64,000 bases of DNA from Labyrinthula sp. Ha (GCA_015227615.1 JAALGZ010000052.1:62001-126000); one strand, 5' to 3'. Positions 31,355 through 44,559 are shown, counted from the first letter of the stretch. Notes: generated by a model not told the origin, from the sequence alone. Numbers and translations are program-made.

Positions 31355-34300
31355 CGAATTAGACATTCGAGAAAATTTTGACCCAGGTTACTTGTCTAAA
31401 TCTGACTAAAGAAACAAACACATATCCCCCAATTTGTTAGGTTGAAGTCTATAACGTGAAATGGCTTACCAAATATTGCTATAGTCGTTTTGTGCATTCT
31501 ATCGTTGAGTTCATCATCAAGTGCTTTTTACACTGATCTAACTTAAACACCTATATCTTCTTACATCCTGATATTTGGTATGTATTAGTATTACTTCCCT
31601 AAAGCTTGTCATTAAGTGACTGTTCTAGAGTATCATGTAGTGATATTTCTAATCTTAGTATCTCATACTGGAAGCAGCTTATAGAACCAAAAGGTTCTAA
31701 AATAAGAAGTTTGTGCTGGTTTAAATTTTAGATATTTCTTTATATAATTTAAGTACCTTCCCAGATCTCTATTGAAAGAGCTGTGTAAGCTTTCATTGGT
31801 TTGCTACCAGGAGGTGTACCTAATGTTTGTAATTTTTGAATACCAATTAGTATGGTATATTTATTGTACTTTAGTTGTCTGTCGCAAAATTCAATTGAAA
31901 ATTAACTAATCTTACCTCTTTTTAACATCAGACATTCATTGTAATACATTGATTGATCTTGTACTATACCCAAGCAATTGCTGGTATATTAAGTTAAATT
32001 AATTAAAATCTTGCTGGTATGTTTAATATCCACAAGTCTATTTCCTTTACTTTATGACTTAAGAATATACTAGATATGCGGCAATACAAGAAAGCTTTCA
32101 ATTCAATGCTGTACCACGGTTGTTGAGTTTGGTATAATTAGTGTCATGGTTTATCCTTAGTTATTAAAGAGGGGAATAGTTCTATGTTTTGAAAATTAAG
32201 CAGCGCTATTGCATCAAAGCTTTGCTTTGCTGATTTGTTTATTGATTGAGAGACCCATTGTTGAAGCTAACTCCGCTTGCAGGTCCCAAGGAACATATTG
32301 GACTAATAAGAAATAAGGTACACGGTATAGCTATCTATAGATGAGGTACCATAGGTAAACCAAAACAACCATGTCAAAGGTAAACAAAATTAAGTGATAA
32401 GGTAATTTTGATTAAGGGTTCTCTTACTCCAATCAGTTTCAATATAAGGGAAAACAAGAAACATGGTTTTAGAAGTTTTTCTAAAAATATTCAAGCAAAA
32501 TATCGAATACAATTTTTGGCTTTCAATTAACATTGTTCAGACTCACATGTTCAGTACGAGCTAATGCCTCCCAAATAGACGACAATACTACTGAAAAACT
32601 ATCTGCTTTTTATTTGATAAGGGAATATAGTATCTGATGCAGAAAATATTTATGAAGAAAACAGGATACGGGAGTCAGGAAACACAGCTTTTTAGTCGGT
32701 ACTATAAGAGTAGTTGCAATAAGTTGGTTCAAACTCAACCAACCTTAATGTATCTACTAACCAATGTGATATACGGTGCATTAGTGTTTTCTGATGTGGA
32801 TGTTTATGTAATTGTTGGAAAATATCAACTAATTAGGGGAGAATATAATAAACCATAGAACAATAACAGATGAGATGAAGGTTAAAACTTAGCAAATGTC
32901 GCCATAAAAAAAATTTGAGAGCAGGTTTTGCTTTCATAAGCTATTGATAGCAGGGGGGGTTGCTCAGGAAATAGCGGTATTTAGCCACAAAGAAATCAAA
33001 AATGATGGAAAAAAATGGAGGGGGTCATATAGATCAGCTATATACTTGACTGATTGATTCCAGCTGGGTTAATGTTGCCTTATCTTCGTAGAATTTATTT
33101 GCACTTTTTTCCTATCATGAAAATCCACAATTCGTTTTCTTTCTACTTGGAACTACTACAATGTGAAGAATGCCGTTAGCTTTTATAGTTTATTTATTTC
33201 TAGCTATATAAGGAGGTTAAGTCTCACAATTTTTCCGACGTGTAACTATTTATACAGTTGATGCTTTTTATGAAGCTATTATTCAAATAAAATTTGTATT
33301 TTCATTTTAGAACCTGGTTAAAAAGAAGATATTACAACCTTTTGATCCGGGTTATCTTACTAGGAGTCGATTTATATCTGGCAGAAAACTCGAAATTTTC
33401 CTCGGAATTGGAATTTAGTTTCAGCTCTTGAGAGAGTTGTTCACAATTTTATAATGATAGACACAAATTCCCCCGACTGCATAGTTCAACAATATATAAT
33501 TGCGTATGACTAAGAACTCTGCTTGTATTGTTCTTAATCTGCTCTGCAAGTCATCCAAGTTTAAGCCTGTATCATTTTCTACCTGACCCAAAAAAGGACG
33601 GTTCTAAGACCTAGGGGGCCGTTTTCAATCAATTTTATGAATCCAAGCAATAGCTGCAATACAGTAAAAAGTTATCTTATGAGTAGATTGGCCTTTCAGC
33701 CAATTTTCTAGGGTAATAGGCCTTACTTCCATGTTTTCATATTGTCATTTGATATGTAAAGCACCATATTTAATTATTCTGGGATTCGCCTTGGGTGGAT
33801 AGACTTGACTTCCAAGAACTTGATGATACTCCAAAGAATTAGTAAATAATAATGGCAATTATACCAGCTGAAAGAAAAAATCATTAATTTTGCATTTAAC
33901 GGAACAAGCAAACATGAAAATATCTCTTTCTGTTCATTGGTAAATGAAATCCTGATTTTTTATCTCATTTTCTGGCGAACTATCCTCAAGCACCATGTAA
34001 CTTTTTTATGTGAGTTGGCATATTGTGGGAAAGGTTGGAGGTTTTTAATTGTTTTTCTATGTACATCATCTCTGGTTTTCATGGAAGTATTGTAGAACAC
34101 AAAGGCAAACCTGTACAGAAATTATGACATGGTGTATTCAAGTTAGTCTATCTTAAATCTAACATTAGCAAGTAAATAGGGCTAGAGTCTAGAATCTGTA
34201 GGTGGTTAGTGGATTGTTAGTTTATATATCCTAGCTTCGACCCAACAACTTCCGAGAAAGCGGTTTGGACATATACTTACCTTGGGTAACCCAGCTCTGT

Positions 34301-36450
34301 AGTTTTCTTCGTTTGACAGAATGCCCAGTACAAAAAGGTCATCAACTCGGTAAACGATGGGAATGAAATAAACACATTAGTTTACAGTATTGGCTTTGAC
34401 CAGCCGGTTCGCTATCGGGATGCAAAATATGGTAATAAGATAGCCACCCAACGACCTCAAAACCATTCTGCTGGGAACCGAAACCGAGTTATTCTCATGA
34501 AAATCTCTCGAAGGAAAACCTATTATCTCGCATCTTGTATTACTAGTTAGCATTATCAGAAGATAAGATATATCCAAAAGAAAACTTTGCGATAGGTAAT
34601 TGTAAGTCTACCAAAATATTTGTCTAAATAATAACTCAAGTGATCGATTTTTTTGTTTTCATTTTTGAACTCCCTTGATCGGGATGCTTGGAGCAAATAT
34701 CGGAATCAGGAGAAATCAACAAGAAAGGAGCTAGGGAAATAAGTTGGATTGAATACTCTTGAAGATGGCATAGAAGCAGAATCCCATGGTAGAACTTTCT
34801 ACTTAAGAACACAATCATAAATCTTTTTGGATCCAGAGAGAATTAAAATATGGCAAGTGTTCGCTATGAGCAAGTGCTTTTTCTGAACAGGAAGTAGCTA
34901 ATATCTAGATTTGATTAGAAATTAATACTCTTACATTTAAATATTATGATAACCTTCTATCAGCGTACAGAAAATGCACATAAAGCTCTACTGATGTTTT
35001 TAATCAGCTTTGTTTTTATGTAAAGTTACTGAACTCCTCAGTAAAACCATATTAAGTATACTTCATGCAAGACGATTAAACAGGAGGAAACAACCAATAA
35101 GTGAGATATACTTGAAGAAGATACGAGAGTTTACTTTATCTCTCGTCTAGATATTAAAAACAGATGTTAGCTGAATAACATCTCTATTTTAAAATATATT
35201 CGCTTTCACAAGTCATATATTGGTCTCTCTTTATTTTTTAAACGGACATTGCTGTGTTTGTCAAGCTAACACATTTCTTCTAGTGACCAAATCGCCTAGA
35301 AAAACGCAATATTTCAATGAAACTGAAGAAGAACGTTAATATTGTAACAATATTGTATTGTTAATTAAGAAGAACGAGTACTCAAGAGAAAGCTTAAAGT
35401 AATTGTTATATTTACAAACAAGCTTAACGTTATGTTATACAAAATATTATATCTTTGTATTATTTTCTTTCACTACAAAAGTAGAACTACATTCGTCTTT
35501 GATATTAAGGTAATATATAATGTTGATTCTATTAAGTCCTGGTAAACCATAAATCTTCAAAAGAAGAGTAAATAAGGGATTAGGGGATTAAAAAACTCTC
35601 ACGTATCGGCTTCAAAACACTATAAAAGGAAACTTATACAACATTGTGTAGCAAAACTAAAATTCGGTTTAAATATTATGCCCAAGTTGAGTCTTGCACA
35701 GGATAATTTTGGCAATAACGCTCATCTTGACGAAACTACTCCTTTCCTTTTCTTAACAGAACTGTAAAGATAAAACATAATGTCCAAATAATGCCTTAAC
35801 CTTTGAATATCTTATTTAGATATATAACTTGTCAAACCCAACAATACAACTTGATCACTCTATCAGTAAAAACCTTCACAAAAGTCATATCTTTTACTAC
35901 AAGTGCCTCCTATAAAGTCAAGAAGAACCTTCAACCCCTCCCAAGTAACATATTCTCTCTTCTTCAAACCTTTATTTCTTCTGATATCTTGATTCTTTCC
36001 AAATATGAACATAAACTTGGTATATAATTAAATCCTTCTTGTTTATATATCTCTGCAATCTTCCATTAAAATCATTCATTTTCCATTTTCTCTTGTTGAA
36101 TTTGAAACAATTCATTCCCGTTACTAACGGTAAAATATAGAAAATAGAAGCCGTATAACCACACACAATGGTAGACCAGGCGATAAGACAATGCTAGAAA
36201 AATAAAATTATACTATCAACTTACCAAAATATTCCAAACCAGTTTCAATTCGGCTTTTTGCTGTGATTTTTCACTTGTTTTTTTTAATAATACACCAAAT
36301 TAATTCCATATTGTATTCAATACAGAGATTATAGTTTCACCCAGTATTCTTCGGTTAGATAGTGTTTCTATATTGAGTTTACGTACTGCCGTTCTAAAGT
36401 AGGTAAAAGAGAAGGAGATACCTAAAGAAAACTCTAAGACATAAAAAATA
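31355..36450. other. gene-poor stretch
   Basis: About 5 kb of AT-rich sequence; open frames under 80 codons without motifs. An ATACTTACCTTGGG at 34271-34284 resembles a U1 5' end but lacks the rest of U1. The final 100 bp before 36451 are a plausible leader. Confidence 0.5.
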
Positions 36451-37461
36451 ATGAGAGCCGTACAAAAAACTATTCAACGGGTTAAGTCTTTCACTGAGTC
36501 TAAAACTGTTGATAACTTGTTTTCTATTCCAGTTTCCGACTCGAGATTAGTATATGTCAGGTTTAGACCAGGGCGGAAAGTACTCAAAACTCACAATCCA
36601 CACAACTTCACTCCCATCTGTGTTAACCAGCTTCCACCAAACTTTAAACCATCCGTATTAGCCTTCAACTTTCTAGAAACTCAATCTATCGACCTACAAT
36701 TTGAATCAAGTGTCAAACTCACATCCTCGACGCACAAGTATTCCCATAACTCGTTAATCCGATTAAACCAACATAAAATTGAGATTTATGCACCCCCAAG
36801 GCGACACACTGTTATTTCTAAAGCATTTCGTGGTGCTTCTTTCGATAATGATATTCCTGTGAAAAAAACAATTAAACTTTCTCTTATGACTTCAATGGAC
36901 AAAGAAATTGATTTATCACCTATTCAAAGTGCGCCAGGTGGAATAAAACACGAGTTAAATATTTCTCACTTGCATTTTATAGAAAAAAAGTTAGTTAAAC
37001 CTGGAGTATATAATATTGAAATGTTATTTTATGACCCAGTTGTTGATTTTGGTAGTGGATTTGTACGGTTTTCAATATGTGGACTTGATGAAGAAGGATC
37101 TTCGAAAACTTTGGAAATGATAAATTTGATGATTAAAAATATGATAACTTGTTTTGAAGGAATTGTTCAAAGCTCATTGAAAGATAAACTTCTTTCTGTT
37201 GAAAGTCATTTGAAACTTGAAAAATTTTATCGAAGTGTGTGTGATTTAACTGTATTATTAGACGAAGAAAATTCTATTAAAGCTGTTAATGCCAAAAAAG
37301 AACTTATTAAGTATTTGAAGAGTAAAATAAAAGATGTTCCTGACGAAAAAGAAGATATTTTGGCTGAGATTAGTTATTGGCAAGACAGAGTTGAACTTGC
37401 TGAACTTATTCTTGAAGGAAGTGAAAAAGATGGAACAGCTGTTCAAGGAATTTGTCTGTAA
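36451..37461 (+). CDS. unrecognised 336-aa protein, paralogue of the gene at 44560-45759
   Basis: Intact single-exon frame with no known domain recognised. The N-terminal half is beta-rich, with a basic PPRRH segment near residue 116. The C-terminal half runs ISHLHFIEKKLVKPGVYNIE, then LFYDPVVDFGSGFVRFSI, then long helices ending in a charged coiled coil (about 285-325). The stretch LEKFYRSVCDLTVLL aligns with LERYVKLKYDLVVLL of the 399-aa protein. The preceding FYDP..D and helix pattern also aligns with FYVPNNDSD of that protein, so the two look like divergent paralogues. No signal peptide or membrane span. The next gene starts 99 bp downstream on the same strand. Confidence 0.82.
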   Translation: MRAVQKTIQRVKSFTESKTVDNLFSIPVSDSRLVYVRFRPGRKVLKTHNPHNFTPICVNQLPPNFKPSVLAFNFLETQSIDLQFESSVKLTSSTHKYSHNSLIRLNQHKIEIYAPPRRHTVISKAFRGASFDNDIPVKKTIKLSLMTSMDKEIDLSPIQSAPGGIKHELNISHLHFIEKKLVKPGVYNIEMLFYDPVVDFGSGFVRFSICGLDEEGSSKTLEMINLMIKNMITCFEGIVQSSLKDKLLSVESHLKLEKFYRSVCDLTVLLDEENSIKAVNAKKELIKYLKSKIKDVPDEKEDILAEISYWQDRVELAELILEGSEKDGTAVQGICL

Positions 37462-37560
37462 TGTTTTTCAGTCGTTTTAGTAGTGTTTTTAACGGCTTGT
37501 TAGTCTAGTATTTTTGTTATTCGAGTTATCCGTTATTTGAGTATTAACAAAAAGGATAAA

Positions 37561-39102
37561 ATGAAAGTTTTTGTGTATATTCTTGTTTTCCTTTCAGGAG
37601 TTAATTGCAAGAATGAGATAGAATGCATATATTCGATGAACCAATCTCAAGGGTCCTGGTGTCACTCAGAGGCATCAGAAGGAAATTTGAATGATTCTCC
37701 TTTCTTGCCTATAGATGAAGGAGGAGATTGTCTACCAGACTTTGGATTATGGATCAATGGGCGAAGATGGATTCCAGAAGGAGAGATTCTGTGGGATCCG
37801 ATCAAAGTCGGAGAAGAAGAAGGGTATCAGGTTTTTGGGTACTTTGTTTCATCTTGTTCTGGAATAAATGGTGCGTGTGATTCCTCAGAGGAACGATGTT
37901 CATTCGCAGAAGGAGTGGATGATTCACTACTTTTGAAAATGAGGGTTTATAAGAAGATAGATTGTGCAGATAGAGCAACCAGAAAGAAGTTTGTTGATTG
38001 TCCTAAGACTACAACTGGATGCTTCAATGTGAATGGACCACGAACCATGCTATTTGAGAAATTGGATGGAGACTTTACACTAGCAAGTACTTTTGACTTA
38101 TTCTTTCATTGTTTAGGTGGCAGAAAGTTTTGGATGGAACACAGATATATGGGTGGGGGTAGAGCAGCAAGTCCAGTTATACTTGGAGATGGAGGAAACT
38201 TGCATAACAAAGAGTATGGAGCAAGTTTTTGGTTCCAAGCACATGCCTATGACAACAATGAATTTGTAGACGGTGATTTTAACGTAGACATTCGACCTTG
38301 CACGTTCGTGCAGGAAGAGAATTTGATACCTTTATGCTCAGAGTTCCCTGTGCTTAATGACATTAACATTAAGAAGGTAGGAAGTGGCTTAGCAGGGTAT
38401 GAACATAATCCGAAAGGAACTAGATCGAATCATTTAATGGTTATGTTCAAGGAAGATAGAAGGATGATTCCAATAGAAAACACTATATATAAGGAAATTC
38501 AGTTTTATGGAGAAGAGGGTGAGCTACAAGGACTAGACAGACTAAAGCACGTTAACGTGTGGAAAAGAGATGCCTTGATGGTAAAGGATTTGCAGAGGGG
38601 AATTGATGGAAGAATAGAATTTTCTGGAATGCTCCACGACATGGAGGATCCACGGTACAAGGTGCTGTTGGAAGTAGGACTGTCAAGAGGACGATCTAGA
38701 TTGAGTTGTTCTAAAATTCCTTTATTCGCAGATAAGTCTTTTGAGAGAGAAGAACCATACTATTGCTACGACGAAAGATTTGCTACCGACGAAGAAAAGA
38801 AGGAATGGACGTATTATGGAAGAATGAATGCAAGTGTTACGTTTGTGGACAAATTAGGTGGGTGTAAGCTCTCTCATGAGGGATATTACTCTCCCCAGTT
38901 TGGAATTGGTGCCCAAATAAAACGACAGGATTTTAGTATTGGCAAGGAAGGCGTTACAATTTGGGCCAAGTTTGAAGAATGCTATGGGGAGATGAGTCAT
39001 TTAGAGAGAACAACTGTTGATGTCAACATGGTTATCGAGGCGTTGCCAAAGTTACCAACTAGAACAGTACCATGCCGAGTTTCCGGTATCGTTTTTCCTT
39101 AG
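37561..39102 (+). CDS. secreted Cys-rich protein, unknown family (513 aa)
   Basis: I chose the ATG at 37561 because it opens directly on a signal peptide (MKVFVYILVFLSGVNC). The frame can be read 8 codons further upstream, but only from a TTG. The mature protein has about 20 cysteines, mostly in the first 250 residues, with many acidic residues and motifs such as GGDCLPDFGLWINGRRW and FFHCLGGRKFW. No membrane anchor is visible. It could be an extracellular matrix or scale protein; I do not recognise a named domain. It is 99 bp downstream of the 336-aa gene on the same strand, with no evidence of co-function. Confidence 0.85.
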   Translation: MKVFVYILVFLSGVNCKNEIECIYSMNQSQGSWCHSEASEGNLNDSPFLPIDEGGDCLPDFGLWINGRRWIPEGEILWDPIKVGEEEGYQVFGYFVSSCSGINGACDSSEERCSFAEGVDDSLLLKMRVYKKIDCADRATRKKFVDCPKTTTGCFNVNGPRTMLFEKLDGDFTLASTFDLFFHCLGGRKFWMEHRYMGGGRAASPVILGDGGNLHNKEYGASFWFQAHAYDNNEFVDGDFNVDIRPCTFVQEENLIPLCSEFPVLNDINIKKVGSGLAGYEHNPKGTRSNHLMVMFKEDRRMIPIENTIYKEIQFYGEEGELQGLDRLKHVNVWKRDALMVKDLQRGIDGRIEFSGMLHDMEDPRYKVLLEVGLSRGRSRLSCSKIPLFADKSFEREEPYYCYDERFATDEEKKEWTYYGRMNASVTFVDKLGGCKLSHEGYYSPQFGIGAQIKRQDFSIGKEGVTIWAKFEECYGEMSHLERTTVDVNMVIEALPKLPTRTVPCRVSGIVFP

Positions 39103-41380
39103 TAGTATGTAAGTAGTGAAATAGTACAATAATTCAATTCTGTTTCAACTAATTACTTGACCAATGAGAACCCAATTGCATAGTCCTTGAATTATTTCAG
39201 TTTCGCGGTTCCAAAAGAGAACAACTTACAACCTCAGAAGTTATTTGGCAAACTTTTATTGTCTTATTACGACAGGAATGGGCTACTGTTCGTACAGCAC
39301 CTGTTGATTATAGGAAGTGAATCAGTCTATTATACCCATACAAGTAAAAAATTTGAAGGCCGAAGCATAAGAAATGGTCAATGATAAATACTCTCTATAG
39401 CCTACTAACTGCTTCAACCCTATAATATACAACATCTAGGCTCTAGCCAATTAAGTTTCATCAAACCAAAATGATATCAAAATGAAGGAGAAATTGGTTG
39501 AACATGTTTATTATCTAATCAAGACATACGGTGCAGCATCACTTCTGTTAAGTAATATATAGTTGTTGACGTACTTCAGAATTACATATCCTATAGAAAA
39601 TCTCATGTACCTTCAATGGAATGTCAGGAATCTTGTTATGAGATATTCATTCCCTTGCAAAATTGTGAAAGTTATTCATGCAAACGAAAGCACTATTTTT
39701 TTACATGGTGTCTTGGTTTATGGAAGTTTTTCAATGAATAAACTTTTCATTTCAAAACCTTTTTTTACCAGATGCCATGAAGCTGATGAAGTTAAACTTG
39801 CTTATTTTATTTTGTTTCATCTTTCTTGTTTGATGTTCTTCTTCACTTGACCTGCTGATAATGAAGCATATATAGCCAAAATTACTTCCTTATTAAATAT
39901 GTTTTATTTAGCTACTTGACAGTTTTTAGAGTTACGATGAGGTAACAACTAACCTGATCGGTTAGATTTTACTTTTGGTAGCAACTAAAGAGACTCCTTA
40001 GTAGATCTACCGCTCGAAGGAGTCAAATTGTATCTTGTAATTATACAGTACTCTTCATTACATTTTGCAACTTTACATATTGTTTTTATATTTATTTTAT
40101 TAGTTCTTTTTATTAGATTTCTGGGGCTCATATTCAATTGCTAGACATTTTTCTTCCTGCTGTTGTTTCTAATACTTAAAACTTAAAGGCCAAGAATACA
40201 AATTTTAGGGACACTCCTGGATAAGGGTCTAGTAGCACCTTAATAACTTCATCACCTAATGAGCATATTCCTATAAAGGTTCCCACAGCCACAAAACCTG
40301 TTATGCACTTCATAGCTCATATGATCTTTGGTACTAAATAAGGCGATATGCATGAGTTAACGAGTAGAGATAAGAGGGGTCTGGTCCACAGGTAACTATT
40401 TTACATGAGAAACAATAATACAATTATGTCCACGCTCATGGCAGTCAGGGTACAACAGCTAATCAAAAAGGATCCAAGTATTTGCATTAAGAACCCACAA
40501 GTTCCTTGATGCTACTTTGGTTAAACAAGTACTTAAAACATAGTGTCACCGCATCAAATTAACTAACAAATGGTATCGACATGAGCCACAAGGAATAGTT
40601 GCAAAAATTTAAATTAACTATACAAGGTTCCCATTCTTTGTAAAATTATTTCGTAAGATCATGGCCAGTTCTGTCTGAGTAATGACCTTGATCTTTACTT
40701 TCAAGATTTCGTTTAGAACTTAAACTTCTTAGTTCAAAATATTAGAGAGGTAAAGGAAACTAAGACTGCTTCCAATACAAATGAAAAAGCTTTATTAGGA
40801 AACCATTTGTTTACTGTTGAATGGACAGGTTAATAATTCTAGCTGATGGAAAGAAAAAAATTATTACCAACGCACTCTTCTTGACATTATAATCATATTA
40901 GGACATGTTGATGAAGAAAAGATATCCCCACCGACACTAAACTCAACTTCCAACATACTCACGTAACCTACTTATGTTTAATTTCTTAAAATCAGAAAAG
41001 TAGCATGCAAGTCGGATGCATGGTCATGATATTAAAAAGAATACTAAAAATTTTATAGGAAATTTTCTACATTTTTCTTGTTCTTTCCTTTTGATATTTC
41101 CACAACTAGTTTGATTGATCATTGATACTCAATTGATTATCAACAATAAATTGAGCAAGGCGGCCTTGGGCCAAAAGAGTATAAAAATCACGTTTCATTT
41201 CGCTATCAAATAAAATTGTCCGCATCAAGGAAAATATGGCCCTACGGCATCATATTACCAGATTTTTTTCGTGGCATGTGGCATTTTTATATGGATTTTC
41301 ATATGATGCTTAAGTAAGCTAAATGTTCCTGGGCCGCTTAGCCCAAGGTGGTGTGGCCCAAACTATTTTTTATAATCAAC
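39103..41380. other. gene-poor stretch
   Basis: AT-rich; open frames under 100 codons and without motifs. Around 41150-41360 there is a cluster of GGCC/GGCCC words (for example TTGGGCCAAAAG, CTGGGCCGC, GTGGCCCAAAC) that stands out from the flanks, possibly a dead promoter or part of a repeat. Confidence 0.45.
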
Positions 41381-41502
41381 TGATAATCATAAGAAAATCA
41401 GAGTAATTTGATAAAAATGGAAACCCAAATTCTTTTCTTGATGATCAGAATCAAAATAATTATCAAATAGTTCTTGATAATTTTTATAAACCCAATGCCT
41501 AG
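41381..41502 (+). repeat. dispersed AT-rich repeat, copy C (3' half)
   Basis: Aligns with the second half of copies A and B. The first half is not recognisable here, being replaced by the GGCC-rich stretch upstream. Confidence 0.55.
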
Positions 41503-43136
41503 GTATGACATTATTTTGTATGTTTCATTTTGCAGTTTCAAAGCTCGATGATTCCAGGAAATCTTTAATAGAAGATTCACCGAAAGTAAAATATTCAAAG
41601 GTTAAAACTAAGCACATTTATTAAGTTTGCCTAACTGAGTTAAGATATGTCAAAGAAGAAACCATAATAGATCCCGCAGGAGTGCTAATGATAGCGGTAG
41701 TAGCTTTATTTACCAATTTCTTAAATTGTTCTTCCATAAGTTCATCTCGTTACTACAGTTCGGTACATCAACAAAATTGAACTAATAGTTTCTCCCTTTT
41801 TCACATTGTTCCTGAAATGACAGTAATTAGGTTAATGGCCTCTAAATATCAAACGAACTCTCTGTTCCCTTAGATTTACCAGGAGTGCGACAACATTAGA
41901 TAAATATATTAATATCATTTAGCTAAGCCGCAGTATATTTATAGCTAGGTATGCATAACACTTTTCATGTTAACATTTCACATTTTTTCTATATTGGAAT
42001 TAGCAATACACTTTATGTGAAACTTAGCATATACTTCACGTTTTGTGCTAATGTGAATGCAAAGCAAGCCTAATGTAAAATCCTGAATTTGAAGTTCTGT
42101 TCATACCTATCTACAGCCTACCAAGCATTCCATATCCTCCTATAAATCTTACTTGTTCGGAAAAATGAAATCCTATTTTCTTGAAACAGTAATTACAAGG
42201 TACTTATAATACTCTTAGCTGGAATTTTGAAGTACTGTAAGTTAATTCAATATTAAGATATTCTTTCTACCGTGGAGAGTTTTAATTAAGTGTTTCTAGA
42301 TCCACATCGCTAAAACCATTGCAGACTTCTGGGTACAGGTCACAAATGTTTTTACACAATCTTGATATAATGCACATAAGGAAATATTAATCTTATATAT
42401 TCTCTGTTGTATTAATAATAAATTCTACTGATACTCATAAGAAGTTAAATCACAATATTATATCTACTTTTAGAAGTCCTCTCGAAGGGATTATGAGACA
42501 TTACACCAGGGTTTATGAACTCTCTTTTAGGGCTTTAATTCTCCAGATTCTGCGATGTAGTGTTTCTTGATGATAACTCATGCGGAGTTTTTGCTTTGAA
42601 AACGTGTTATATTATCTTATGAGGTTATGATAAAACAATTTTCTTCATGAATTTCCTTTGATAAGCACCTAGATTTCTCTGCTTGGTACAACCTCCATGC
42701 CCACTGCCTTTGAGTACAGGAATAAATTTGTGTTGCCTCCTTGAACCTCTTTCTCTTTCTAATTATATGCACTGGTTGTTGATTTATTAAATAATAAAAT
42801 TAGGTAGAGGCATCTCTAGTCTTACATTTACATCTTTTCTAAGAAACAACTTGTACTGCTCCATCCCAATCGACAGTTTTTCCCCATGTCTTTCTCTAAG
42901 TTAACTGCAACCATTAATTCAGTTCATTCAGCTGGATCTTCAAATCGCGCAAAACTTTTTTTTGTAGTTCTTTACCAGAAATTTCTTCCTCTTTGTTTTT
43001 ATGAGAGGCAATAACAACAGAAATGAATGACTAAATGATAAAACTTTAGAAAAAAATTAAATTTGATTTTGTGTTTTTACCATTTCAGCCGTTTAGTTGA
43101 GGCCTGCAAAGTTAAATCTTGATCCCCATTCATCGA
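41503..43136. other. gene-poor stretch
   Basis: AT-rich with no frame of note; the last 100 bp form the leader of the next gene. Confidence 0.5.
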
Positions 43137-44408
43137 ATGTCGGATGAAAAAGAGAAAGTTTCAACAATTGAAACCAAGAGGAACACGAATGAGAATGGTA
43201 GTGGGGAGACATTGAACGGGGCCCTAGCAGTAAATTTGTGTCCAAGCTACTTTGACAAGAAAGATGAGGAAAATTTCAAGGAATTTCTTTGCAACTCTCC
43301 TTTACAAGTAGATGATGCAGCTTTTCTTCTAAAGAGTTTCAAAGGACTAAATCTTTTTCAGAATATGTTACCATGTGAGCTGTTTGTAGTCATCAGATCG
43401 TGTCGAAGGGCTTCAGTAAGATTTAATGACTACCTTTTTGCAAAGGGTGAGGAAGTACATTTTTTGACAGTCATCCATTCCGGGCATGCTGTTGCAACAA
43501 AAAGTAAAGGTGCTTTAAAAGGCGCACTTGAACACTTAGGTCGGGGAAGCGTTGTCTTACCAGCTAATTTAGGTAACAATGAACTTGAATTTTCTTCGGT
43601 TTTGGCCACAGATGATCTTAAGCTGTGGATTCTAGAGACAAAAAACTTAAATCCTCTACGCAGCTACTTTGCCGCAAAAAAAACTAGGTTATTCAAACAA
43701 ACAATTTACACCGGACGAAATCGTTTGTTCTTTACTTCTACACAAATCAAACAAATGTTAAAATGTTTTGTTTTTTGCCATTTTATAAGAAAACAGTTAA
43801 TTTTTCCTTCACTAGTTCGAAAACCTTTTCCTTTTCTTCTAGTTGTTCTACAAGGACGAATTAAAGTTAAAAAGTCTAATTCAGAAGTGTTTGAGTACGA
43901 AAAAGGTGGGATTTTTGGAGTTAATGCTGGTGATGATGAAGCTGGAGTAGATTTCATCGTTCAGGCAATGGAAGGAAGCTTTTGTGGGTTAATTGAAAGA
44001 GATAAATTAAAAAACTTAATGAAAGATTCATTCCAAAAATTAAATCCGTTTTGGCTAGATGCACGTAAAAGAAGAAGAAAAAAGACTTTGCATTTTGATA
44101 TCGAAACAAAAACTGAACCCAAAGAAGCTGTCAAACAAACACAGCAAAATTCTGGTTCAAAGCCTATGCATACAGTACTAACCAAAGCAATGTTTCTAAA
44201 CAATAGAACGATCAACATCCCAAGGCTAAGAACTAAAACCAAAAAAATAGCCAGGAAAACTTTAAAGTACGTCTTTCTTGGTGTGATTTCAAGTGGGATT
44301 ATTGTTGGATCAAAGTATTTGAAGTCAGATGTTTCGTCAAAGGATATCATAGCATATACAGAAATTATGGCTGCTTTCAAAATAGCAAAAATGAATACAG
44401 GTATATAA
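43137..44408 (+). CDS. protein with two degenerate cyclic-nucleotide-binding-like domains
   Basis: 423 aa from the ATG at 43137 (the upstream six codons begin with TTG). After an acidic, polar N-terminus, about residues 60-165 read as a cNMP-binding (CAP_ED) beta-roll: FQNMLPCELFVVIRSCRR, LFAKGEEVHFLTVIHSGHA, then LGRGSVV. A second, weaker roll follows (about 215-300), with LLVVLQGRIKV and EYEKGGIFGVNAG. Neither contains the FGE(L/I)AL...R(T/S)A phosphate cassette, so cyclic nucleotide binding is doubtful. The C-terminal third is very basic (KRRRKK at about 310) with a hydrophobic segment near YVFLGVISSGIIVG (about 382) that could be a membrane helix. It might be a regulatory or scaffold protein; role unknown. 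Confidence 0.75.
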   Translation: MSDEKEKVSTIETKRNTNENGSGETLNGALAVNLCPSYFDKKDEENFKEFLCNSPLQVDDAAFLLKSFKGLNLFQNMLPCELFVVIRSCRRASVRFNDYLFAKGEEVHFLTVIHSGHAVATKSKGALKGALEHLGRGSVVLPANLGNNELEFSSVLATDDLKLWILETKNLNPLRSYFAAKKTRLFKQTIYTGRNRLFFTSTQIKQMLKCFVFCHFIRKQLIFPSLVRKPFPFLLVVLQGRIKVKKSNSEVFEYEKGGIFGVNAGDDEAGVDFIVQAMEGSFCGLIERDKLKNLMKDSFQKLNPFWLDARKRRRKKTLHFDIETKTEPKEAVKQTQQNSGSKPMHTVLTKAMFLNNRTINIPRLRTKTKKIARKTLKYVFLGVISSGIIVGSKYLKSDVSSKDIIAYTEIMAAFKIAKMNTGI

Positions 44409-44559
44409 GCCCCACACAATTCTGTTACTCTTAACTCTATAATATTCCTTCAAATAGCGTATACTCGTCATATAAAATACACTAAGTGAGAAACAAGTTC
44501 CCAAATTTATCAAACTCTATAAGTACAAAATACAACACATGAATATAATCTTCCACCTT

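Noticed and set aside
34271-34284. ATACTTACCTTGGG resembling the U1 snRNA 5' end
   Set aside because: The following 150 bases lack the U1 stem-loop I loop sequence and an Sm site.
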